Notes under the pieces: model-generated | Seen by the model: only the letters and a program-made list of their open reading frames with translations | The model's database searches: none | Told to the model about the DNA's origin: nothing | Shown here: piece after piece, positions 56,891 to 64,000 of the stretch | Layout: each line of letters begins with the position of its first letter | Numbering within the stretch: position 1 is the first letter of the stretch | Assembly (NCBI RefSeq): GCF_001563285.1 | Contig: NZ_CP005188.1 | Coordinates: 3,105,501 to 3,169,500 of the forward strand | Direction of reading: 5' to 3' | DNA: 64,000 bases | DNA from: Sphingobium sp. MI1205 | Lineage (GTDB): Bacteria > Pseudomonadota > Alphaproteobacteria > Sphingomonadales > Sphingomonadaceae | Translations under genes and position numbers: made by a program

Positions 56891-58600
56891 GTGGCGCGCA
56901 TGACGTTCCGCCTCGCCACGCTGCTGGCCCCAATCGCCCTCGCCCTCCTGCCCGCCGCGCCGCTTGCAGCGCGGGAGCCGGTCGCGCTCAACGCCACCGT
57001 GTCCGCCGCCGACCCGCGCGCCGCCGCCGCCGGACAGGAGATGCTGCGCCGGGGCGGCAGCGCCACGGATGCGGCCATCGCCATGATGCTCGCCCTCAAC
57101 GTCGTCGAACCCCATAATAGCGGCATCGGCGGGGGCGGCTTCCTGATGCACCATGATGGCGAGACGGGCCTGCTCGAATCGCTCGACGGCCGCGAAACCG
57201 CTCCGGCAGCGGCGCGGCCCGATCGTTTCCTCGGCCCGGATGGCCAGCCGCTCTCCTTCCGCTCGGCCTGGCCCGGCGGCTATTCGGTCGGCGTGCCGGG
57301 CAATCTGCGCCTCGCCTGGGAAGCGCACCGCAAATGGGGCAAGCTCCCGTGGGCCACCCTGTTCGATCCGGCGATCCGCCTCGCCGAAGACGGTTTCGAA
57401 GTGCGCCAGCGGCTCGACACCGCGATGAAGGCGGTGGCCCCTGTCTGGGCCGACTTCCCGGAGATCCAGAAATATTTCTGGATCGACGGCGCGCCCGCCC
57501 CCATCGGCACGACGCTCAAAAATCCGCCGCTCGCCGCCCTGTTCCGCCGCATCGCCGCAGAGGGGCCCGACGCCTTCTATATCGGCGAAATGGCGCGGAC
57601 GATCGCCAGCACCGTCACCAATGCGCCCAAAAATCCCGTGCCGATGACGGAGGCCGACCTTGCCGCCTATCAGGTGAAGACCCGCAAGCCCGTCTGCGGC
57701 CCGTATCGCGCCTACACCATCTGCGGCATGGGTCCGGCTTCATCGGGGGGCGTCACCGTCCTCCAGATATTGGGCATGGTCGAACGCTTTCCGCTGGGGC
57801 AATGGGGCAAGGACGATGCCCGTTCCTGGCACGTCATCGGCGAAGCCATGCGCCTCGCCTATGCCGACCGCGAAACATGGCTGGGCGATCCCGACTATGT
57901 ATCCGTGCCGATCGCGGGCCTTATCGACCCCACCTATCTCAAGCAACGCTCCGCCCGGATCGCGCTAGGCCGCGCGCTCAACGACTATCGCCCCGGCACG
58001 CCGCCGGGTGCACAGCCGCGCACCACCGCCCAGCCGCAACCGGAAAGCGGCACCAGCCATTTCGTCGCGGTCGACCGCAATGGTGACATCGCCGCCTGGA
58101 CGTCCACCATCGAAAGCTTCTTCGGCAGCCAGCTGATCGCGAATGGCGTCATCCTGAACAATGAACTGACCGATTTCAGCTTCACGCCGGAAAAGGACGG
58201 CGCGCCCGTCGCCAACCGGGTGGAGCCGGGCAAGCGCCCCCTTTCCTCCATGTCGCCGACCATTGTCTATGATGCAAAGGGCACGCCCGTCTTCACCGTT
58301 GGCGCGGCAGGTGGGCGCACCATCATCATGCAGGTGGCAAAGGCGCTGATCGCCCATTTCGACTGGGGCCTGTCAGCACAGGATTCGATTGCGCTCGGCC
58401 TGCAATTCTTCAACGCCAACGGCCTTGTCCTCGAAAAGGGCACGACGCTGGAAAAGATGAAGGATCCGCTCGAAGCCTGGGGCCATAAAGTGACGATTGC
58501 CCCCATGGGCCTCAAGGCCAACGCGGCTGAACGCACGCCCGACGGCCACTGGCAGGGCGCAGCCGATCCGAGGAGTCCGGGCGTATCATTGCAGGAGTGA
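56891..58600 (+). CDS. ggt: Gamma-glutamyltransferase (glutathione hydrolase)
   Basis: A 569-residue exported Ntn hydrolase that splits gamma-glutamyl bonds of glutathione in the periplasm. A signal peptide (TLLAPIALALLPAAPLAAREP) is followed by SAADPRAAAAGQEMLRRGGSATDAAIA and PHNSGIGGGGFLMHH. The autocleavage/nucleophile Thr388 is in ESGTSHFVAVDRNGD, with PLSSMSPTIV and GAAGGRTII after it. GTG 56891 and ATG 56900 are both possible starts; numbering uses the GTG. The gene follows pyrD by 36 bp, and a hairpin repeat follows it. Confidence 0.94.
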   Translation: MARMTFRLATLLAPIALALLPAAPLAAREPVALNATVSAADPRAAAAGQEMLRRGGSATDAAIAMMLALNVVEPHNSGIGGGGFLMHHDGETGLLESLDGRETAPAAARPDRFLGPDGQPLSFRSAWPGGYSVGVPGNLRLAWEAHRKWGKLPWATLFDPAIRLAEDGFEVRQRLDTAMKAVAPVWADFPEIQKYFWIDGAPAPIGTTLKNPPLAALFRRIAAEGPDAFYIGEMARTIASTVTNAPKNPVPMTEADLAAYQVKTRKPVCGPYRAYTICGMGPASSGGVTVLQILGMVERFPLGQWGKDDARSWHVIGEAMRLAYADRETWLGDPDYVSVPIAGLIDPTYLKQRSARIALGRALNDYRPGTPPGAQPRTTAQPQPESGTSHFVAVDRNGDIAAWTSTIESFFGSQLIANGVILNNELTDFSFTPEKDGAPVANRVEPGKRPLSSMSPTIVYDAKGTPVFTVGAAGGRTIIMQVAKALIAHFDWGLSAQDSIALGLQFFNANGLVLEKGTTLEKMKDPLEAWGHKVTIAPMGLKANAAERTPDGHWQGAADPRSPGVSLQE

Positions 58601-58621
58601 TGCCCGCAGTTCCTCTGTTCT

Positions 58622-58700
58622 CCGTCACCCCAGCGAAGGCAGGAGTCTCAGGCCGGATGCCGCGCCCTCTCCCAAGATCCCAGCTTCCGCTGGGATGACG
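58622..58700 (+). repeat. Second repeat family: CCGTCAYCCCAGC hairpin
   Basis: The left arm CCGTCACCCCAGCGAAGGCA faces the right arm GATCCCAGCTTCCGCTGGGA with TGACGG. Reverse-complemented, the right arm reads CCGTCATCCCAGCGGAAGCT, close to the left. It lies between the convergent ends of ggt and the lipoprotein gene. The core is different from the three GAGCTTGTCGA repeats. Confidence 0.8.
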
Positions 58701-58716
58701 GTCCTCCAGCACCGCG

Positions 58717-59208
58717 TCACTGCTTCAAATCCAGCCCCGCCACATTGAACGCAAAGGGAAAACTCTGGTCCTTTGGCCCCACGACCAGATCGACCTTCAC
58801 CACCTTGTTGCCCTGCACCGCTTCATAAGCCCCGGCGGCGGGAAGCACGGCAATCCCATCCTTGTTCTCGGTCATCCGCCCGCGCCACTCATGGCGCTTG
58901 CCATCGTCGGTCGTCGCCGTGACGCGGCAGTCGGACAGGTCGCAGCTGAATGGCGCGCCGACCAGCTTCACCGTCACCTCGCCACCGCCCTCAGGCGTCG
59001 GCTGCACCAGCAGAACGGAAAATGTGTCCTCCGCCGTCATGGTCGGCACGCTGTTGGCGCTGCCGATATAGGCGAGCGTCGCCTTGCTGCCTTCGCCGCC
59101 CTCATATTTCCACTGCTGGCCGATCTGATCGCGCTGGGTTGGGCCTTTATCCTCGCCCGAACAGGCCGCGATCAGCCCAATCGCCGCCAGCGCCATAATG
59201 CCGCGCAT
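58717..59208 (-). CDS. Putative lipoprotein of unknown function
   Basis: A 163-residue protein beginning MRGIMALAAIGLIAAC, a classic lipoprotein signal with lipobox LIAAC, so Cys16 should be lipidated and the protein held at the membrane. The mature part is beta-rich and hydrophilic, with a likely disulphide pair in FSCDLSDCRVTATTDDGK. I do not recognise the fold. ATG 59208 is chosen because the lipobox then sits at the usual distance; ATG 59235 adds nine residues. Confidence 0.8.
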   Translation of the reverse strand: MRGIMALAAIGLIAACSGEDKGPTQRDQIGQQWKYEGGEGSKATLAYIGSANSVPTMTAEDTFSVLLVQPTPEGGGEVTVKLVGAPFSCDLSDCRVTATTDDGKRHEWRGRMTENKDGIAVLPAAGAYEAVQGNKVVKVDLVVGPKDQSFPFAFNVAGLDLKQ

Positions 59209-59274
59209 CGCGCGTCTCCCTTGTCCGTTTCGCATACGTAAAGGAGAACGCGTATTGGGCAGGAGGTTTCCGCC

Positions 59275-59688
59275 CTAGCTGTAGCGGTCCGCGGTCTGGC
59301 GGATAAGCGCGATCATATTGGGGATGCCCTGTGTCCGATTGGAGCTGAGCTGATTCTTGAGGTCGAACGGCGCAAGCGCCCCTTCGATGTCGGCGGCGCT
59401 GATCACGGCGGGCGTCTGGTCCTGCACGGTCAACAGCACCAGCGCGATGATCCCCTTGGTAATCGCCGCGTTGCTGTCGGCCAGGAAATGCAGCCGTCCA
59501 TCGTCAAGCACGGTGGGATAAACCCACACCGCCGCCGAACAGCCCCGCACCAGCGTCGCGTCGGTCTTGAGCGCGTCGGGCATCGGCTCCAGCGCGCGGC
59601 CCAGGTCGATCAGCAACCGATAGCGGTCATCGGCATCCAGAAATTCATATTCTTCCTGAAGATCGGCAAGGGCGGGCACATCGGTCAT
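59275..59688 (-). CDS. sufE: SufE sulfur acceptor
   Basis: A 137-residue SufE that takes persulfide sulfur from SufS. Sulfur-accepting Cys50 is in LVRGCSAAVWVYP, at nearly the same number as in E. coli (Cys51). LADLQEEYEFLDADDRYRLLIDLG and the helix ADSNAAITKGIIALVLLTVQD are typical. It is encoded about 5 kb from the SUF operon, on the same strand but separate, so regulation is probably independent. Confidence 0.95.
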   Translation of the reverse strand: MTDVPALADLQEEYEFLDADDRYRLLIDLGRALEPMPDALKTDATLVRGCSAAVWVYPTVLDDGRLHFLADSNAAITKGIIALVLLTVQDQTPAVISAADIEGALAPFDLKNQLSSNRTQGIPNMIALIRQTADRYS

Positions 59689-59736
59689 GCCATCGCATAT
59701 AGGCGGAAAAGCGGCGTGCGAAAGCCGCTTTTCCTC

Positions 59737-59967
59737 TCAAATATCCACGCCCGCCGCGATCGCCTCCAGCTTGCGGATGCGTTCCTTAAGGTCCGCCACC
59801 TCTATCCGCGCGTTGGCCGAAGGCGGCGTCTCGCCACCCGCTCGCCCCAGCTCCGCGCGCTTCAGCTCAAGCCATCCGCTCCAGCCCCGCAACGCCGCCA
59901 ACGCAACGATCGTCAGCGCCAGCAGCCCGCTCAGCGCCAGGATCATCATCGAAACAGGCTCGCTCAT
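59737..59967 (-). CDS. Small membrane protein at the psp locus
   Basis: A 76-residue protein with one N-terminal helix (MMILALSGLLALTIVALAAL) and a soluble tail ending in a coiled coil (ARIEVADLKERIRKLEAIAAGVDI). It lies 21 bp downstream of pspC on the same strand, so it is likely the last gene of the psp unit. The topology resembles PspB/PspD-type small membrane proteins, but I see no named family. Confidence 0.65.
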   Translation of the reverse strand: MSEPVSMMILALSGLLALTIVALAALRGWSGWLELKRAELGRAGGETPPSANARIEVADLKERIRKLEAIAAGVDI

Positions 59968-59988
59968 CCCGTCCCTCCTCAATTACGC

Positions 59989-60369
59989 TCAGCGCAGGCT
60001 GTCGATCTCGTCCGCCAGACGGCGGTTACGGCTGGTGTAGAAAGCCTCGATGTCCGCCAGCCGCCGGTCGATGTCGCGGAATTTGGACCGGACGTCGCGC
60101 GCCGATCGCGCCGGGTTGGACCGCACGCCCTGCCAGAATTTCTCGTCATCCCGGTCGGAATAAAGGCCCGCGGGCTTGTTCTCGGCGAAATAGGCGGCGG
60201 CGAAATAGGCGATCAGCGACCAGGGAAAGGCGCCCATCAACGTGACCAGCACCGCGCCGACCCGGACCCACGTCACATCGACGCCGGTATAGTCGGCAAT
60301 GCCGGCGCACACGCCCATCCATTTGCCATTCTGCTTGTCGAGGTAGAATTTGGTGCGGCGGGCAGCCAT
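59989..60369 (-). CDS. pspC: Phage shock protein C
   Basis: A 126-residue PspC. KFYLDKQNGKWMGVCAGIADYTGVD is the conserved start of the domain, followed by a membrane segment VGAVLVTLMGAFPWSLIAYFAAAYF. The C-terminal half is a charged helix (DVRSKFRDIDRRLADIEAFY). PspC with PspB senses inner-membrane stress and recruits PspA. It is 1 bp from pspB. Confidence 0.94.
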   Translation of the reverse strand: MAARRTKFYLDKQNGKWMGVCAGIADYTGVDVTWVRVGAVLVTLMGAFPWSLIAYFAAAYFAENKPAGLYSDRDDEKFWQGVRSNPARSARDVRSKFRDIDRRLADIEAFYTSRNRRLADEIDSLR

Positions 60370-60370
60370 G

Positions 60371-60676
60371 TCAGTTCCTCCCTTGGAGATTTTGGCGGTC
60401 GAAATCGTAGCCGTCGTCCTGCGGCGGGCGCGATGGACGGAAATCGGTGCGGAAATCAGGCCGGAAATCAGGGTTATCGGCCGCGACGATCCGCTCGACC
60501 GTCTGCAACCTGTCCTCCAGCCGCCGGGCGAGCAGGTGCAGCTCGTCCAGCAACTGCTCATCCTCATCGGTGATCTTGGGCGACTGCCTCCACTTGGTCG
60601 TATAGTGCAGGATCAGCCAGGGCATGCCGATGAACAGCATGCCCACTATGGCGATCGGGACGATGATATCTTCCAT
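60371..60676 (-). CDS. pspB: Phage shock protein B
   Basis: A 101-residue PspB. One membrane helix (IIVPIAIVGMLFIGMPWLIL) is followed by LHYTTKWRQSPKITDEDEQLLDELHLLARRLEDR, the family coiled coil. The tail is Asp/Arg/Pro-rich and longer than in E. coli (74 aa). ATG 60676 is chosen; GTG 60679 is adjacent. It lies 4 bp after pspA. Confidence 0.92.
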   Translation of the reverse strand: MEDIIVPIAIVGMLFIGMPWLILHYTTKWRQSPKITDEDEQLLDELHLLARRLEDRLQTVERIVAADNPDFRPDFRTDFRPSRPPQDDGYDFDRQNLQGRN

Positions 60677-60680
60677 CACC

Positions 60681-61355
60681 TCATGCCCCCCTGCAGCTGT
60701 TCATGCTCGCCTTCAGCGCCGCCAGTTCGGCGTCCACCCTGTCGGCGGACTGAAGGTCGGCAATCTCTTCCTCCAGGCTCTTCTTGCCCTGCCCCATGCC
60801 CAGGGCGTCGGCGCGCCCTTCGGCCATGTCCACCCGGCGCTCCAGCATGTCGAAACGGGCAAAGGCCTCGTTCACCTTTTCGCCGGCATAGGCTTCGCGC
60901 ATCCGCAGCCGATTGTGGGCACTTTCCATGCGCGTGACCAGGCTGTTCTGCCGGGTCCGCGCCTCGCGCAGCTTGGCCTGCAACTTGGCGATGTCCTCCT
61001 CTGAAACCTTCAGCGCCTCGTCCAGCACCTCGATCTCGTGCGACAGCTGCTCGGCCATGTCGGCGGCCTTCTGTTTCTCGACAAGCGCCGCCTTGGCCAG
61101 ATCCTCGCGATCCTTGCTCAGCGCCAGCTGCGCCTTTTCCGTCCAGCTTTCCTGCAGGCCGCGCAGCTTATCGATATGGCGGCGCATCTCCTTCTGGTCG
61201 GCGATGGTGCGGGCGGCGGACGCGCGCACCTCGACCAGCGTTTCCTCCATCTCCAGGATGATCATGCGGATCATCTTGGCCGGGTCTTCCGCCCGGTCGA
61301 GCAGGTCGGTGACATTGGCGGCGATGATGTCGCGCGTGCGTGAAAAAATACCCAT
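60681..61355 (-). CDS. pspA: Phage shock protein A
   Basis: A 224-residue PspA/Vipp1-family coiled-coil protein. It starts MGIFSRTRDIIAANVTDLLD, then EDPAKMIRMIILEMEETLVEVR, the conserved helices that bind membranes and oligomerise. PspA stabilises damaged inner membrane and inhibits PspF. It is the first gene of pspABC, 32 bp downstream of the predicted start point of the sigma-54 promoter. Confidence 0.96.
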   Translation of the reverse strand: MGIFSRTRDIIAANVTDLLDRAEDPAKMIRMIILEMEETLVEVRASAARTIADQKEMRRHIDKLRGLQESWTEKAQLALSKDREDLAKAALVEKQKAADMAEQLSHEIEVLDEALKVSEEDIAKLQAKLREARTRQNSLVTRMESAHNRLRMREAYAGEKVNEAFARFDMLERRVDMAEGRADALGMGQGKKSLEEEIADLQSADRVDAELAALKASMNSCRGA

Positions 61356-61398
61356 CGGAACTGCAATCCTTCCGTTCAACGGCTTCAGGCCATGTGAT

Positions 61399-61414
61399 TG
61401 CAGAATCCGTGCCA
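61399..61414 (-). promoter_or_regulatory. Sigma-54 promoter of pspA
   Basis: On the minus strand TGGCAC-GGATT-CTGCA matches the -24/-12 consensus TGGCAC-N5-TTGCA in 10 of 11 defined bases. It is 43 bp upstream of the pspA ATG, and the activator gene pspF is divergent next to it. This is the standard Psp arrangement. Confidence 0.9.
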
Positions 61415-61504
61415 ATTCCCCCGAAGCCCGGATTTGCCGACTATTCCCTCGGCACGCGCCGATAGGGCTTGCCAATATGTGGGGATTTTCACCATATATT
61501 GGCG

Positions 61505-62512
61505 ATGGAAAGAAACACGCAGTTCATCGGCCAGTCGCTTGCCTTCCTCGACGCGGTCGAACAGGCTGGCCGCGCGGCGGAACTCAATCGCCCGGTCCTT
61601 GTGATCGGCGAACGCGGCACGGGCAAGGAACTGATCGCCGAACGGCTCCACCGCCTATCGCCGCGCTGGGGCGAGCCGCTCATCATCATGAACTGCGCCG
61701 CGCTGCCCGAAACGCTGATCGAAGCGGAACTGTTCGGCCATGAACAGGGCGCGTTCACCGGCGCCACCCGCGCCCGTGCCGGACGTTTCGAGGAAGCGGA
61801 CGGCGGCACCCTCTTTCTCGACGAACTGGCGATGCTGTCCATGGCCGCGCAGGAAAGGCTGCTCCGCGTCATCGAATATGGCGAAGTCACCCGGATCGGC
61901 GCGTCCCGCCCCATGACCGTCGATGCCCGCATCGTCGCCGCGACCAATGAGGATCTGCCTGCGCTGGCGGAGTCCGGCCGCTTTCGCGCCGACCTGCTCG
62001 ACCGCCTGAGCTTTGAAGTCATCACCCTGCCGCCGCTGCGCGCCCGCGAAGGCGATGTGGCGGTGCTGGCGGACCATTTCGGGCGGCGCATGGCGGCGGA
62101 GCTGGGCTGGCCGGAATGGCCCGGCTTCTCCCCCGCCTGCATGGCCGGTCTGGACGCGCACCCCTGGCCCGGCAATGTCCGCGAATTGCGCAATGTTGTG
62201 GAGCGCGCCGTCTATCGCTGGAACGAACCTGCCCGCCCGATCGCGGCTATCGTCTTCGACCCCTTCGCCTCGCCCTGGAAACCGCAGTCTCCAGCGCCGG
62301 GCGCGCCGTCAGAGGGCGTTGCTCCCATCGCCGCCACGCCGCCCGCACCCGTCACTGATCTGCGCGCGGCGGTGGATGCGCATGAAGCGGCCCTCGTGCA
62401 GGCCGCACTGGAACGCCACCGCTACAACCAGCGCGCAACGGCCAAGGCCCTGGGCCTCAGCTATGACCAGCTACGCCACTGCCTGAAAAAACACCGGTTA
62501 AAGTCGGACTGA
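61505..62512 (+). CDS. pspF: Psp operon sigma-54 activator PspF
   Basis: A 335-residue enhancer-binding protein without an N-terminal receiver domain. The AAA+ domain has Walker A VIGERGTGKELIAERL, the sigma-54 loop EQGAFTGATRARAGRF, Walker B GGTLFLDELAMLSM and HPWPGNVRELRNVVE. The Fis-type helix-turn-helix is at the C-terminus (RATAKALGLSYDQLRHCLKK). Lack of a sensor domain fits control by PspA binding. It is divergent from pspA, sharing 149 bp. ATG 61505 gives MERNTQFIGQS, the normal start. Confidence 0.95.
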   Translation: MERNTQFIGQSLAFLDAVEQAGRAAELNRPVLVIGERGTGKELIAERLHRLSPRWGEPLIIMNCAALPETLIEAELFGHEQGAFTGATRARAGRFEEADGGTLFLDELAMLSMAAQERLLRVIEYGEVTRIGASRPMTVDARIVAATNEDLPALAESGRFRADLLDRLSFEVITLPPLRAREGDVAVLADHFGRRMAAELGWPEWPGFSPACMAGLDAHPWPGNVRELRNVVERAVYRWNEPARPIAAIVFDPFASPWKPQSPAPGAPSEGVAPIAATPPAPVTDLRAAVDAHEAALVQAALERHRYNQRATAKALGLSYDQLRHCLKKHRLKSD

Positions 62513-62516
62513 CCGA

Positions 62517-63395
62517 TCAGCGCGTCGGCACCGGCTCCGCGCCCGAATAGTCGTAAAAGCCCTTGCCGGTCTTCCGTCCCAGCCAGCCCGCCTCGACATA
62601 TTTCACCAGCAGCGGGGCAGGGCGATATTTGGAATCGCCGGTGGTCGACTGCAGCACGTTCAGGATCTCAAGGCAGGTGTCCAGCCCGATGAAATCCGCC
62701 AGCGTCAGCGGCCCCATCGGATGGTTCAGCCCCAGCTGCACGCCCGTGTCGATGTCGCGAATGCCCGCCACGCCTTCGCCCAGCGCGAACACAGCCTCGT
62801 TGATCATCGGCAGCAGGATGCGGTTGACCACGAAACCGGGCGCATCGAACGCCTGCACAACCTGCTTGCCCAGCCGCGCGATATAGGCTTCGACCGCCGC
62901 CACCGTCTCGTCGGACGTCGCCAGCCCGCGGATCAGCTCGACCAGCACCATCACCGGAACCGGGTTGAAGAAGTGGATGCCCACGAACAACGTCGGATCG
63001 GGCGCCACCTGCGCCAGCCGGGTGATCGGGATGGACGATGTGTTGGTCGCCAGGATCGTGCCGGGGGTGACGACCGCGCCGACATTGGCGAAGATGCTGC
63101 GCTTGATCTCCTCCCGCTCGGTCGCCGCCTCGATCACCAGCTGGGCCCCGGCCAGCGGCGTCAGGTCGCCGCTCGCGCGGATACGGGCAAGGGCAGCCTT
63201 GGACTCTTGCGCGGTCAGCTTGCCCTTTTCCACCGCGCGGTCCAGCTGGCGCGAAATGCTCTGCAGCCCTTTTTCCGCGCGCTCCAGATCGACGTCGCAC
63301 AGGATCACGTCATAACCGGCCTGCGCCGTGACCTGAGCGATGCCCGCGCCCATCTGGCCGGCGCCGATGACGCCGACTGTGCGAATGTCGATCAT
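62517..63395 (-). CDS. 3-hydroxybutyryl-CoA dehydrogenase
   Basis: A 292-residue 3-hydroxyacyl-CoA dehydrogenase of the short, single-function type. NAD site [20 protein letters not shown], then [33 protein letters not shown], the catalytic His in [17 protein letters not shown], and [20 protein letters not shown]. The C-terminal helices include [20 protein letters not shown] and [14 protein letters not shown]. It acts in butyrate/PHB or aromatic degradation routes (PaaH/HbdA types); which one cannot be said. ATG 63395 is the normal start. It converges on pspF (4 bp gap). Confidence 0.95.
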   Translation of the reverse strand: MIDIRTVGVIGAGQMGAGIAQVTAQAGYDVILCDVDLERAEKGLQSISRQLDRAVEKGKLTAQESKAALARIRASGDLTPLAGAQLVIEAATEREEIKRSIFANVGAVVTPGTILATNTSSIPITRLAQVAPDPTLFVGIHFFNPVPVMVLVELIRGLATSDETVAAVEAYIARLGKQVVQAFDAPGFVVNRILLPMINEAVFALGEGVAGIRDIDTGVQLGLNHPMGPLTLADFIGLDTCLEILNVLQSTTGDSKYRPAPLLVKYVEAGWLGRKTGKGFYDYSGAEPVPTR

Positions 63396-63611
63396 GCCAT
63401 TGTCTCCGCGTAAATCAACATGTCGCCCACTAGCGGCAAGGAAGGCGACGGGCCAGCGCCTTTTGCGCGTCAATCACAACGGCGGCTGTGTTAACCGACC
63501 ATGAGCGCCGTCATCGGATGGGACGGACGGCCCCGTGCTCCCGGCAGATTGGTTTGCAGTGGAGCATTTCCGCCTTTGCGCGCCGCGCGCTAGATGGTTA
63601 AAAGGCCGCGC

Positions 63612-64000
63612 ATGTCCGTATCAGCGTCCATGCCCGTACCGGCGACCGGAAGGTTCATCGCCGCCGTGCATCACTTTCCGCTGCGGGTTTATTTTGAGGA
63701 TACGGACCTTTCCGGCATGGTCTATCACGCCAACTATCTGCGCTACATGGAACGCGCCCGGTCGGACATGCTGCGCGCAGCGGGCATCGACCAGCGCGCC
63801 GCGCAGGAAGATGGCACCGGCGTCTATGCCGTCACCGACCTAAAGATCGCCTACAAGCGGCCCGCGCGGCTGGACGACGACCTGATGGTCGAAAGCCGCG
63901 TGACCGCAATTCGCCCTGTCGCCTGCACCATTCATCAGAGAGTCAGGCGCGGCGATGAAATACTGACGGATGGCGAAGTCTGCGTCGCCTTCCTGACACA
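63612..64000 (+). CDS. ybgC: YbgC-type acyl-CoA thioesterase (3' truncated by window edge)
   Basis: An open frame from ATG 63612 to the window end (129 residues visible, no stop). The hot-dog thioesterase motif is FEDTDLSGMVYHANYLRYME, with the catalytic Asp and the following GMVYHANYL helix of the YbgC/4-hydroxybenzoyl-CoA type. KIAYKRPARLDDDLMVESRV is the second family block. YbgC usually opens the tol-pal cluster, so tolQ is expected to the right. The first 15 residues before FIAAVHHFPLRVYF look like a non-conserved extension; the start could be ATG 63630. Confidence 0.93.
   Translation, partial: MSVSASMPVPATGRFIAAVHHFPLRVYFEDTDLSGMVYHANYLRYMERARSDMLRAAGIDQRAAQEDGTGVYAVTDLKIAYKRPARLDDDLMVESRVTAIRPVACTIHQRVRRGDEILTDGEVCVAFLT

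Overview
The window is a 64 kb, high-GC, gene-dense chromosomal segment of an alphaproteobacterium, most likely a member of the Sphingomonadales (Sphingobium/Sphingomonas type). This rests on the protein character (gltD before gltB, a SUF operon headed by an Rrf2 regulator, a PspF/PspABC locus, a bacterial CDC48-type ATPase), on weak Shine-Dalgarno use, and on dispersed hairpin repeats of the sort common in these genomes. No integrase, transposase, phage gene or CRISPR array was seen. Most of the window is housekeeping DNA.

Layout. 1-11.7 kb: end of a hypothetical gene, an MFS exporter, guaA, a long putA, rmuC, a yybP-ykoY (manganese) riboswitch with a TMEM165/GDT1 transporter, an NDUFA9-like SDR protein and uppP. 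11.8-18 kb: gltD-gltB, split by a hairpin repeat and ended by a clear terminator. 18-25 kb: the most accessory-looking part. It holds a tRNA-Leu(GAG), an orphan GroEL, small unknown proteins, a transglutaminase, and a three-gene cassette of a nucleotidyltransferase, a fused PqqD-like/HprK-like kinase and a tiny Tat-signal, Gly/Pro/Asn-rich peptide. 25-27.5 kb: a TPP riboswitch controlling an unknown four-helix membrane protein and thiC. 27.5-34.7 kb: a methyltransferase, a translationally coupled hydrolase/P450 pair, a small protein with a phospholipase-A2-like His-Asp motif just ahead of kdsA, then proA and a phospholipid-type methyltransferase.

34.8-47.5 kb: CDC48-like ATPase with a minus-strand terminator in its upstream region (candidate sRNA or attenuator), LysR and GGDEF proteins, a GST/FzlA-like protein, acs, a 30-residue hydrophobic peptide gene, a UbiH-type hydroxylase, ilvE, and a threonine aldolase/DMT transporter pair with a perfect palindrome in its upstream region. 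47.6-54.5 kb: the SUF iron-sulfur operon (Rrf2 regulator, sufB, unknown 151-aa gene, sufC, sufD, sufS, sufT, sufA) with a palindromic operator candidate. 54.5-64 kb: AraC regulator, another orphan minus-strand terminator, pyrD, a gamma-glutamyltransferase, a lipoprotein, sufE, the phage-shock locus pspC-pspB-pspA with a near-consensus sigma-54 promoter facing pspF, a 3-hydroxyacyl-CoA dehydrogenase and the start of a YbgC thioesterase running off the right edge.

Best candidates for undescribed biology are the kinase/nucleotidyltransferase/Tat-peptide cassette (22.3-24.8 kb), the TPP-riboswitch-controlled membrane protein, the unknown protein embedded in the SUF operon, the 30-residue peptide near 42.7 kb, the PLA2-like protein near 31.6 kb, and the two orphan terminators implying unannotated minus-strand RNAs. 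All function calls come from reading sequence and motifs by eye; no database search was possible.
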